Positions 53,875-64,000 of a stretch of DNA of 64,000 bases are shown here, in pieces. Position 1 is the first letter of the stretch, and each line of letters starts with the position of its first letter. Both the position numbers and the translations under genes were made by a program. Origin of the DNA: Mesostigma viride (Eukaryota > Streptophyta > Mesostigmatophyceae > Mesostigmatales > Mesostigmataceae); the NCBI GenBank assembly GCA_009746045.1, contig RPFO01000027.1, positions 4,774,177 to 4,838,176 of the forward strand, in the 5' to 3' direction. Under the pieces are notes generated by a model. It saw nothing but the letters and a program-made list of their open reading frames with translations. It did not search any database and was not told where the DNA came from.

Positions 53875-55384
53875 GAATATATATATATTAAAAATATAAT
53901 TACTTACAGCAGAGTGAAATCACTCAAACCAAAGCAAACGCCCAGCTATGAACCTATATACAGAGCCATGTCAAAGCTCTATACTACGATAAGACCAATG
54001 GAAACGCCTAGTAACGGGAGGAACCTAATAGCCCTGCTGCACCGCAAAATCAGCCCGCGTACGGCGGAGCATGATGTCAGCCATGGCCCGAGTCAGCGCC
54101 ACCGACAAGCGCTGACGCCAATATGACGTCCAGGTCCGCGCCGACCATGGGGCCCGCTGGCCCTCCAGGTCCAGCCGGTCCTCCCGGAGCCGGCAACACT
54201 CCTTGAAGAAGGCGGAGGTCAGGGGCCCCATGGCCCCAAACTCCTCCAGGACAAAGGGCACCACACGATGGTGCCCGACGTCGCCGTAGGCCAGGAGCTT
54301 GGCCCGCTCCGCCCGGTCCGCCGTGTAACCTGCCGTGAGGGAGGCCCCAGCCACGTGGCTAAGAGCCAAGGGCCGCGCCACCGAAACGTCAATAAGCAGA
54401 TGCCGGCCACCCCCTCAAAGTCCAGCACCACGATGTCAGGCCGGTGGTTGGGGGAATAGAAGGCAGCGCCATCCGCATCCTCGGACCGGATGTTCGCGTG
54501 GGGGAAAACCGACCGGATCATGGCGAGCACCACCGTCAGGAGGACAGTGTGCAAATACAAATACCAATTCTGATTCTGTTGGCCCCCCATGCAGGCAAGG
54601 TAGTGAGTCCCCGTGGGATCCAGCGGCTGCCCACAGCTACCACAAGGCCGCCCGGCCGGAACAAGAGGCTGCGGGGCAAATAGCTGGTGCCGGAGCGCCA
54701 CCGAGTAGTGGCTGGGAGCCAAGGCGAATGGGGGGGCCATGGGAAGAGCACGAAGGTACGCCGAGCCCACACTCCGCAAGGAAAGCGAGAACAGCCACGC
54801 ACGTCCCTGGGCGTTGAGGTCCGCGAAAAGAGCAATCCAATCAGCCGTGTGCAGAATACCCGCGTAGGTTTTCTGGTGTTTATCGATGACGCGAGCAGGG
54901 AATGCGGCGGGAGATTGAACGGAGGCGACCGAGGGAGTGCCGCGAGGGAGGTGGCGCTGTACCGCCTGAGCGGCACGGACGGGAGAACAGGCCTGCTGGA
55001 TCTCAGCATAGGCCTCCTGGATGGCGGTGACGAAGGGCAAAGGGCTGCTGGGGTCCAGGAGGTCAGGCGCTGCTGTTGCCAAAAGGGGCAGGAGCCGGCA
55101 GCTTTCCGCCCACGACTGAGCGACGGAGCCCAAAAATGCTGCTGGGGCCAGCCGGGCGGCACGAGTCAGACCGCAGCCACCCATCCGTGCAGGCAGGGAG
55201 GCAATGCGAATAGCATGTGGCGGGAGGTCGGGGCCCGGGACCAGCTGCGCCAAGGCCGACTGGATGCGTTCGTCGTGGCCCTCGGCGGCCAGCCGGACCT
55301 GAGCCGGAAGAGCGCCCCGGAGCCAGTGAACGACGCGAGGGTGAGCGCAAAACCACACAAGCAGACCCTTGGTCTGCGAATCAT
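53875..55384 (-). pseudogene. RLE-LINE tandem copy 1
   Basis: Head-to-tail copy with the family 3-prime UTR at its left and a C-terminal body from about HPRVVHWLRGALPAQVRLAA onward. One G is missing in the Gly run of the FEGGG codons, which shifts the frame inside the endonuclease-like domain. It begins and ends at GAATATATA. Confidence 0.85.
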
Positions 55385-56864
55385 GAATATATATTTTAAA
55401 AATATAATTACTTACAGCAGAGTGAAATCACTCAAACCAAAGCAAACGCCCAGCTATAAACCTATATACAGAGCCATGTCAAAGCTCTATACTACGATAA
55501 GACCAATGGAAACTCCTAACGGGAGGAACCTAATAGCCCTGCTGCACCGCAAAATCAGCCCGCGTACGGCGGAGCATGATGTCAGCCATGGCCCGAGTCA
55601 GCGCCACCGACAAGCGCTGACGCCAATATGACGTCCAGGTCCGCGCCGACCATGGGGCCCGCTGGCCCTCCAGGTCCAGCCGGTCCTCCCGGAGCCGGCA
55701 ACACTCCTTGAAGAAGGCGGAGGTCAGGGGCCCCATGGCCCCAAACTCCTCCAGGACAAAGGGCACCACACGATGGTGCCCGACGTCGCCGTAGGCCAGG
55801 AGCTTGGCCCGCTCCGCCCGGTCCGCCGTGTAACCTGCCGTGAGGGAGGCCCCAGCCACGTGGCTAAGAGCCAAGGGCCGCGCCACCGAAACGTCAATAA
55901 GCAGATGCCGGCCACCCCCTCAAAGTCCAGCACCACGATGTCAGGCCGGTGGTTGGGGGAATAGAAGGCAGCGCCATCCGCATCCTCGGACCGGATGTTC
56001 GCGTGGGGGAAAACCGACCGGATCATGGCGAGCACCACCGTCAGGAGGACAGTGTGCAAATACAAATACCGATTCTGATTCTGTTGGCCCCCCATGCAGG
56101 CAAGGTAGTGAGTCCCCGTGGGATCCAGCGGCTGCCCACAGCTACCACAAGGCCGCCCGGCCGGAACAAGAGGCTGCGGGGCAAATAGCTGGTGCCGGAG
56201 CGCCACCGAGTAGTGGCTGGGAGCCAAGGCGAATGGGGGGGCCATGGGAAGAGCACGAAGGTACGCCGAGCCCACACTCCGCAAGGAAAGCGAGAACAGC
56301 CACACACGTCCCTGGGCGTTGAGGTCCGCGAAAAGAGCAATCCAATCAGCCGTGTGCAGAATACCCGCGTAGGTTTTCTGGTGTTTATCGATGACGCGAG
56401 CAGGGAATGCGGCGGGAGATTGAACGGAGGCGACCGAGGGAGTGCCGCGAGGGAGGTGGCGCTGTACCGCCTGAGCGGCACGGACGGGAGAACAGGCCTG
56501 CTGGATCTCAGCATAGGCCTCCTGGATGGCGGTGACGAAGGGCAAAGGGCTGCTGGGGTCCAGGAGGTCAGGCGCTGCTGTTGCCAAAAGGGGCAGGAGC
56601 CGGCAGCTTTCCGCCCACGACTGAGCGACGGAGCCCAAAAATGCTGCTGGGGCCAGCCGGGCGGCACGAGTCAGACCGCAGCCACCCATCCGTGCAGGCA
56701 GGGAGGCAATGCGAATAGCATGTGGCGGGAGGTCGGGGCCCGGGACCAGCTGCGCCAAGGCCGACTGGATGCGTTCGTCGTGGCCCTCGGCGGCCAGCCG
56801 GACAGAGCCGGAAGAGCGCCCCGGAGCCAGTGAACGACGCGAGGGTGAGCGCAAAACCACAGAT
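55385..56864 (-). pseudogene. RLE-LINE tandem copy 2
   Basis: Nearly identical to copy 1, including the same missing G, plus a private 2-bp deletion near 56804 in the GALPAQ codons. The 5-prime truncation is within 20 bp of that of copy 1. Confidence 0.85.
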
Positions 56865-58959
56865 GAATATATATTAAAAATATAATTACTTACAGCAGAG
56901 TGAAATCACTCAAACCAAAGCAAACGCCCAGCTATAAACCTATATACAGAGCCATGTCAAAGCTCTATACTACGATAAGACCAATGGAAACGCCTAGTAA
57001 CGGGAGGAACCTAATAGCCCTGCTGCACCGCAAAATCAGCCCGCGTACGGCGGAGCATGATGTCAGCCATGGCCCGAGTCAGCGCCACCGACAAGCGCTG
57101 ACGCCAATATGACGTCCAGGTCCGCGCCGACCATGGGGCCCGCTGGCCCTCTAGGTCCAGCCGGTCCTCCCGGAGCCGGCAACACTCCTTGAAGAAGGCG
57201 GAGGTCAGGGGCCCCATGGCCCCAAACTCCTCCAGGACAAAGGGCACCACACGATGGTGCCCGACGTCGCCGTAGGCCAGGAGCTTGGCCCGCTCCGCCC
57301 GGTCCGCCGTGTAACCTGCCGTGAGGGAGGCCCCAGCCACGTGGCTAAGAGCCAAGGGCCGCGCCACCGAAACGTCAATAAGCAGATGCCGGCCACCCCC
57401 CTCAAAGTCCAGCACCACGATGTCAGGCCGGTGGTTGGGGGAATAGAAGGCAGCGCCATCCGCATCCTCGGACCGGATGTTCGCGTGGGGGAAAACCGAC
57501 CGGATCATGGCGAGCACCACCGTCAGGAGGACAGTGTGCAAATACAAATACCAATTCTGATTCTGTTGGCCCCCCATGCAGGCAAGGTAGTGAGTCCCCG
57601 TGGGATCCAGCGGCTGCCCACAGCTACCACAAGGCCGCCCGGCCGGAACAAGAGGCTGCGGGGCAAATAGCTGGTGCCGGAGCGCCACCGAGTAGTGGCT
57701 GGGAGCCAAGGCGAATGGGGGGGCCATGGGAAGAGCACGAAGGTACGCCGAGCCCACACTCCGCAAGGAAAGCGAGAACAGCCACGCACGTCCCTGGGCG
57801 TTGAGGTCCGCGAAAAGAGCAATCCAATCAGCCGTGTGCAGAATACCCGCGTAGGTTTTCTGGTGTTTATCGATGACGCGAGCAGGGAATGCGGCGGGAG
57901 ATTGAACGGAGGCGACCGAGGGAGTGCCGCGAGGGAGGTGGCGCTGTACCGCCTGAGCGGCACGGACGGGAGAACAGGCCTGCTGGATCTCAGCATAGGC
58001 CTCCTGGATGGCGGTGACGAAGGGCAAAGGGCTGCTGGGGTCCAGGAGGTCAGGCGCTGCCGTTGCCAAAAGGGGCAGGAGCCGGCAGCTTTCCGCCCAC
58101 GACTGAGCGACGGAGCCCAAAAATGCTGCTGGGGCCAGCCGGGCGGCACGAGTCAGACCGCAGCCACCCATCCGTGCAGGCAGGGAGGCAATGCGAATAG
58201 CATGTGGCGGGAGGTCGGGGCCCGGGACCAGCTGCGCCAAGGCCGACTGGATGCGTTCGTCGTGGCCCTCGGCGGCCAGCCGGACCTGAGCCGGAAGAGC
58301 GCCCCGGAGCCAGTGAACGACGCGAGGGTGAGCGCAAAACCACAGAAGCAGACCCTTGGTCTGCGAATCATGAAGGCGCGCAATCAAGGGCAGTACCTCA
58401 GTGCGTGCCTCGAGGGCGGCCCGCAGAGCATCGATGACAAACGCGGGGTCGCCAACCGGAACGCCGAGGACATCCAACCCATGGAGGCGCTCGTCCCGGC
58501 CCAAGAGCTGGGGCGGAAAGCCGGAGCAATCACCTTGGGGCGAGTACACCGCGCACTTGGCCAGGGTCAACTGGAGGTTGATGTCGGCCACCGCGGTCTG
58601 CAGTGCCAGCAGAGCCGCGGTGGTGTCCGGCACAGGGCCCAGAAGGTAGATATCATCCAAGTAGGCCTGAATAGCGACTGCCGGGTGGGCAGCATGGACC
58701 GCTTGGAGGCAACCCTGGAGGGGGGCGGCAAAGTACAGGGGTCCCAGGGGGTCCCCTTGCTGGGTGCCCGACCGCGACAGCAGGCCGCCGCGAGTGCCGT
58801 CCTCCATGATGTGAACCAGTTGGCCGGGCTGGCCGTAGCACACGGCTGTCCAAGCGTACAAGTCCTCGAAGGACTCCATGACGGCCGCAAACATGCTGGC
58901 GCGGGACAGACTGTTGAACGCGTTGTGGCAGTCGACCTTGACGACAGCGTGGGTGGGGT
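56865..58959 (-). CDS. RLE-LINE tandem copy 3: reverse transcriptase plus restriction-like endonuclease, 5-prime truncated
   Basis: One frame of about 648 codons ends at 57011 and is open to the truncation at about 58957. RT motifs: KVDCHNAFNSLS (motif A), SGTQQGDPLGPLYFA (motif B) and AYLDDIYLLG (catalytic loop). After a thumb-like region comes a CCHC zinc ligand set in CGSCGQPLDPTGTHYLAC, then HRPDIVVLDFEGGG with LLIDVSVARPL, the PD-(D/E)xK-like core of R2-type LINE endonucleases. It ends RRTRADFAVQQGY. The RT fingers and N-terminal domain are missing, so the copy is not complete, but the frame has no internal error. The 3-prime UTR is about 145 bp and ends CTGCTGTAAGTAATTATATT. Among sequenced families, R2/R4/NeSL and algal Dualen elements carry such an endonuclease; I did not place it further. 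Confidence 0.9.
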
Positions 58960-58970
58960 GAATATATATA

Positions 58971-59400
58971 CCAGTAGTGTAGATTAGTAAGGCTTAGCCT
59001 AGCATGTGGCCCACGCGCATGTGCGCCCATAATGGCCCCCATGGATGTTGCCTTTAGAATTTAGCCAAGCCATGCCTATAATGGGACCCCCATGGATGTT
59101 GCATTAAGAATTTAGCTATGCTATACCTATGCAGAGAGATGCTCTCTGTCGAGAAGCCATGCCCTAGCCCTTGTATAGCCATGATGATCTTCCCCCCGGC
59201 CCATGGCATGCTCCCCCCCCCTTTTTGGCTGGGCATAGCGTGATAGACCATGAGGGTGCGGGTGCCCTGGTGCACCTAGAGCAAGTGCTGCTTACATTCC
59301 ACTCTTGCAGGAAGTAGCCTAGAATGTATTAAAAGCCATATGCCCCTTCTCAGGGATATGTGCAACATATTCTCCCAACGGAGTTATGTTACAATTCAAT
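58971..59400 (+). mobile_element. SINE-like element D, copy 3, longest
   Basis: Starts with the module shared with LINE-C (CCAGTAGTGTAGATTAGT, two CCCCCATGGATGTTGC blocks) and continues GCAGAGAGATGCTCTCTG. It ends with the hairpin CTCCCAACGGAG (59372-59383) and an (AATTC)n tail. There is no ORF. It sits inside a minus-strand LINE RT fragment. Confidence 0.7.
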
Positions 59401-59601
59401 TCAATTCAATTCAATCCTTGCGTCAAGCAGGAACCCCGTGAGCGCCGTCAGCTTAATCACCAGGGCGGGGAGCTGGTCAGGTCCAACGGCGGCATAGAAG
59501 CGGAGTTTCTTGGCGGCGGTGCTCAGCTCGAGCTCGGTGAATGGCGGTAGCTCGTTGGGGTCGGCCAGGGGTTCCGTCAGGGCTGGGTACGTGCACATCA
59601 C
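59401..59601 (-). pseudogene. LINE reverse transcriptase N-terminal scrap
   Basis: About 65 codons: LPPFTELELSTAAKKLRFYA, AVGPDQLPALVIKLTALTGF, LLDARI, the first RT motif of APE-type LINEs. It is cut at its 3-prime side by the tail of element D. Confidence 0.6.
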
Positions 59602-62600
59602 CTAAAAACGGCCTTTTTTGTTACATGGGGTCATATCTCCCACACATATAGTCAGATCGGGGTGCCTTTCTGGACTTAAGGTCCCCCTAGGACCCTGTTC
59701 ACATCACATTAATTGGGGGGCCAACTGACCTATTTTTAGCATCAAACCGTGACGTGGAAAAGTGCAAAAAACGATGTTTTCCAGGCATAAGGAGGCATAG
59801 CAGCCACACACAAGTAGTAAATGTAGTCCAATTCAGCTGGAAATGGTCATGCTTATTAATTTATATCCAAAGACAAAAACCGCCCTTAAGTATGCAATGT
59901 AGGACCAAACTATGTGCTATAATTCTGGCATACATGAGCCAAAACACCGTTTTAGTGCATTATTTTCAAACTTATGAAGCCCCTGCCAGCACATATGCGG
60001 CCCAATCATGCCAGAATTCGTCACATTAATAGCACAATACTTGAATTTACACTAGAACACAAGTTGGACATATTAGGACCACTGCCGGCCCACTAAAAGT
60101 GACGGATGCAAGCAGAAATAGAGCGATTTTTGCAAAAATACTCCATATTCTGCGCCATTGTCTTGGAAAACTTTGCATTCTTCACTCAATTATCGTCATG
60201 GCTGTCATGGGATTCATATACATGCCACTGGGGCTGGATACATTAGCCAACACAGACTAAAAAAGCGATCATCAAGGGATAAAATCACCATCAATCACAG
60301 TAGATGCTGGCATTCGGAACAAGCACCATAGTGCCTACAAGCCTCAAGAAGGGGAGCTTGGCTGACCAGTCGTGCCTGTCGGCTGACCAGTCTCTTTTCT
60401 AAACGGGCCCCGCTCGGCAGCACACACAATCTCCTTTGCAGTACTTGGCCCACTCTGCTGGGCACCCCTGCTGTGCGTGTCTTATAGCAGCTAATCCAAA
60501 TATATATCTGCCAGGTGCCTCTCTGCTACATGGAAATACAAAGCGCAATCAAGGACAGCAGTGGCTTGGGCTGCTATTCAATTGAGCTCAGCACCTAGCT
60601 GCTGTACAACATAATTCTGCATCAGTGCCTGTCCTAATTGCGCCCCCCCGCCCCCTTGCCATCATCGTCATGCTCATCATAGTCTTTGGAACGTGCACTG
60701 AACTCCAACCCTTGGACAGTCCATAGGTCATTAAGAATCTGTGCATGTAATGCTAGCTCTTCTCAGTTGAACTCATCTACCACCCTCTCATGGTCGTGTC
60801 ATCTCTCATGTAATCCACCTAGGTTTATCGTGGCCACTGATCTTTCAGCCCCTCCTGACATCAAAATCTGGGCAAACACACTGTTGACATCGCCCTTCCG
60901 TTTTAGCCTGCATGGCTCCTCATGTTTACCCTTATCTCATCCCTCAACACACCTATAACTGTCTATTCATCCCCCTTGCATAGGCGGTGCATAACTGCGG
61001 CATGATGGGGGCTTGCCAAAAATAGGTGTAAAATGCATGGGATGGCACGGGGAGGCTCACACTCATCGGTTTACAATCACACTCATGTGCTAACAGTGTC
61101 CCTCTCTGCTTTTGACACTGCATGCACATGCATTTCCTACCGGCTATATCAAGCCTTTAGTGTGGTTTGGTGCATCAAGAGAAATGGCAGGTCAGCTGAG
61201 TGCATCAGACCACATTTGTGTTAAGTGTACGCTTGCAACGCTGTTTGCCCACCGCATGGAGCTCCCCTTTCGGACAGTGGCGCAAGTAGCACTTACACCT
61301 TACTCCCAGCCGCTCACCCTGCCCATGCTAGCAACAAGAACAAATGCATGGTCCCCATCCCAACGTAAGGTGCATCACATGGATGGCCCTGCCATCACCT
61401 AGCAGTGTGCCACCCCTCTCCACCTCAACCTACTCTGAAATGCCAGGGCCCCAACAAACCTTTCAAGACATGGCACTCCTCAAAGAAGGCAACCCCTCAA
61501 AGAAGGCGAGGCAGTTTAGGTCTAGGGGGGCTTTGGGTAAGTTAAAAGATGATAGAGTTCACTAACACAGGCCACGGCAACGACAACCTGCCTCACCCGC
61601 TGCATCCATACATCACAAGCCATAAACTGCACAGCCTCGCATGATTGCCTAAGGGTCACGTGATCCAAGGTGCCCTTCAGGCTCACCCCAGCACACCGGC
61701 CCATCCTCACCACCCCACTGGTCATAGTCATCTACAGTGGCATCAAACTCCTCTAGGACAGAGTGCAGTAAAGGCAACATAGACGTCCTGACACAATTGA
61801 ATAAGAACGTGGCTGCTACCTACTGCCCTTAATAAAAAATGTCCATGGCTTGCACAAATACGCATTCAATTCTTCAAGCAAGCATGCTAACACCTTCACA
61901 GCACATCCCAAGGTTTATATCCATCGAGCTTTGTCAACAAGCATGACTTCCTGATGCAAACTTAGCTGTCAAGCTAGGAGGAGGAAAGCTAGGTAAAGAG
62001 GTGAGATAGACCCCCCCACAGCACCTTCCTGCACCAAAACCATGACAATATCATCCAGAGCTTGCTAAATACGTACAGCTAGCCGGTAGCGGGCGACCTT
62101 GCAGTCCAGGTTCAGCGCGAACATCTCGTGTCAGCACCCGGCGGAGATGGCGGACGCGAACCCACAATGCTATAAAAGCGAGTCATAAGACTATTTCGGG
62201 GAGCGGTGAACGGCTTGGAACACCGAAGGTATGCCGCGACAAAAGCCTGAAGTTTTTCTCGGAAATACACGCCTGGATGTGGATTAGGGCACCGTTGTCG
62301 TGCTTGTGCTTGCGTTGCGAGCAGGCAACCAGTGTTTCTTGCAGTGTCGAGCAGTAACAGATGGTGGCGCGAGAGCAATATGTGACTTTTAAATCATGGC
62401 TACACAGCTTACACCTCCGCAGGCATGTTGGAACAAGCCCCGCCATGCCGTGAGCCGAAAAAAAGGAAGAAACGCATCAAGCAAGGACGGTCGTAAACGT
62501 CACTGAAAACAGCAAAATCTGACCTGCCGGCAGGTAATGCGACAGCCTGGAAAATGTGATTCGTTTCTCGAAAAACTGATTAGCGCTCGTGAAAGTAGAC

Positions 62601-63120
62601 TTGAAGCCCATTCGGATTCCACCTTTTGGGAATTGTGAGCTTCCAACAAAAAAGTTTCCCCCACAATTAATAAACATGCATTTTCGCTGCCAATTCCAGA
62701 TCTGGCCGACACAAAAAATCAGCGTCTCAGTTTGCGAATTATTTTGACGCATGAACATACGCGAATAATATCTACCATGCATCATCGCAAAGCAGGAGAG
62801 TTTACGCGTCGTTTGCATCCATCGCAGCGACTTAACATGCATAATTGACTTTTGACTGATATTCCGGCGGACATAGGGTCGACAGCCATGCGAGGTGGAA
62901 TTTTTCTGGTCCCGTCGTCCTCAACGCGACGCGTTCGCGCCAAAATTCCCAGGATCTCATGTAACCGGACGGACCGATTTTAGGTGATGTGGTAGTCCTG
63001 CTAAGCGGCGGGCGGCGTGGGCGGCGCAGGGACGTCCGCAGGCGCCACTGCCAGGCGCGCGGCCGCCAGAGGGCCATATATAATAAATAATAGGGCATGT
63101 ATACTGAAGTGGGATTGGAT
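59602..63120. other. no gene recognised
   Basis: AT-rich with short unsupported ORFs on both strands. No family motif, tRNA or repeat array was seen in this 3.5 kb. Confidence 0.5.
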
Positions 63121-63127
63121 GAAACAT

Positions 63128-64000
63128 ATTAATTAATTAATTTGACTCGTGCTCCCGTTGGGGAGTCACGGAGCATTAACCCCGATGGATGGATGCGGGT
63201 GCAAACAGTCCTACCGGTCTAATCTATCTACATCAGCTACCTACGACATCTATCTAACAGCATTCTAACTACAACATCTATCTCGACAGCCTCACGCTGC
63301 CCTAGGGGAGATGGCTGGCGTGCCTCCCACGGGTTTGCACACGCGGGCGCTTCCCCACAGGGGGGGGCTCGTTGTCCTCTATGACCTGGGCCCACTTGGC
63401 CTTGTCCATCATCTTCGTCCAAATCACGGAGAGGCCTAGGCCCCCCATGTCCTCGACTAGCTGTACGTTCTTTGAAGGTGCGGGCCTTGCGGCGTCTAAC
63501 ATGACTGGGCCCGGCCCACGTCAGGAGGTGCCGGCCAGGCTGAGCTGGTCGCAGACCTGCGGGGGGCCACGTGAGGTGTCTACCTGGTGGTGCGAGCTAA
63601 GTGCCCTACTAGCTGCAGGCGCCGCTGCTTAATGGTGCTGGTGATATATGGCATGCCCTGGTACAGGTCCTCATTGCGGACATGAGCAGCATATCCTACT
63701 CTGAAAATGGAACACAGCATGTTGGTGACCGCGCCGTCCAGCTTGCGGGCCAGGTCGGCGGTGAGGGTCCACGTCTCGGCCCCATACGTGAGAACAGGAA
63801 GGACGAGGACCTTGAACAGGTCCTGTTTCTCGATCTTGCCCAGGGGCTTGCGCCACAGGCCCGGTACTGGCGTAAAGCGTGCCAGGCGAGGGAGATGCGA
63901 TGGTCCACATCAACCTCGCAGCTGGGGAGCAGGCTGCCCAGCAGCTTGACGCGGCCGGTCCCGATACAGGACTCGAGAGCCGTCTAGCTAGGAGATAGAG
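63128..64000 (-). mobile_element. LINE-E 3-prime part, running off the window
   Basis: The minus strand reads the ORF2 C-terminus, then a 3-prime UTR with TAGATTAGACCGGTAGGA, CATCCATCC, the hairpin region around CTCCCCAACGGGAG (63150-63178), then TTAATTAATTAA. The copy extends beyond 64000. Confidence 0.75.
63300..63980 (-). pseudogene. LINE-E ORF2 C-terminal part, frameshifted
   Basis: Pieces in successive frames: VKLLGSLLPSCEVDVDHRIS and LAWHALRQYRA, then QDLFKVLVLPVLTYGAETWT, LTADLARKLDGAVTNML, then IKQRRLQLVGHLARTT, then LSVIWTKMMDKAKWAQVIED. The order matches LINE-B and LINE-C after the RT palm. At least three frame changes are present. Confidence 0.7.

Noticed and set aside
54687-58987. 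Plus-strand ORFs of 213-437 codons across the RLE-LINE array
   Set aside because: They are shadows of the minus-strand RT/endonuclease frame; they carry no motif and vary with copy truncation.

Overview
The window looks like nuclear DNA of a eukaryote with a repeat-rich genome. Reasons: spliced genes with GT-AG introns, four or more families of non-LTR retrotransposons, TIR transposons inserted into one another, large satellite blocks and long gene-free stretches. GC-rich coding segments alternate with AT-rich tails and (TTAA)n tracts. A green alga or another protist fits, but nothing here fixes the lineage and I hold that guess loosely. I saw no rRNA, CRISPR array or bacterial operon.

Layout. 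1-370: 3-prime end of an unrecognised gene. 974-5172: a TIR element with a Mutator-like DDE transposase whose last part is a PHD finger, broken by two frameshifts. 5.2-13.5 kb: a jumble of 5-prime-truncated LINE ends, a 0.95-kb (GGGAT)n satellite, and head-to-tail and inverted copies of a restriction-like-endonuclease (RLE) LINE. 14.1-19.9 kb: a giant mirror-image element with two different minisatellites in each arm, built like a Foldback transposon. 20-25 kb: LINE debris and an ORF with an in-frame stop. 25.0-27.06 kb: the one convincing host gene, a two-exon vWA plus CCCH zinc-finger protein. 27-31 kb: little recognisable. 31.4-37.6 kb: two copies of an APE-type LINE (LINE-C) and a short derivative. 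37.7-40.2 kb: a nested set of insertions. 40.4-53.9 kb: an L1-like ORF1 split in frame by a 12.3-kb TIR element whose ends are built from TGTGACA/TGTCACA words. 53.9-58.96 kb: three tandem RLE-LINE copies. 59-64 kb: a SINE-like copy, an RT scrap, a long featureless stretch, and a LINE end that runs off the window.

The elements work as a nested archive. Target-site duplications seen directly give the order of several insertions. LINE-B entered an older RLE copy (12-bp TSD). An element with TACGGCGTA-rich ends entered a LINE-B copy (11-bp TSD). The 12.3-kb element entered an L1 ORF1 (5-bp TSD, frame kept). RLE-LINEs repeatedly entered the same TA-rich site. Two features may be new: 12-20-nt insertions of one constant sequence, each with its own TSD, and a hairpin-plus-microsatellite 3-prime end shared by several LINE and SINE-like families.

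All calls come from reading the sequence and translations by eye. No database search or alignment was run.
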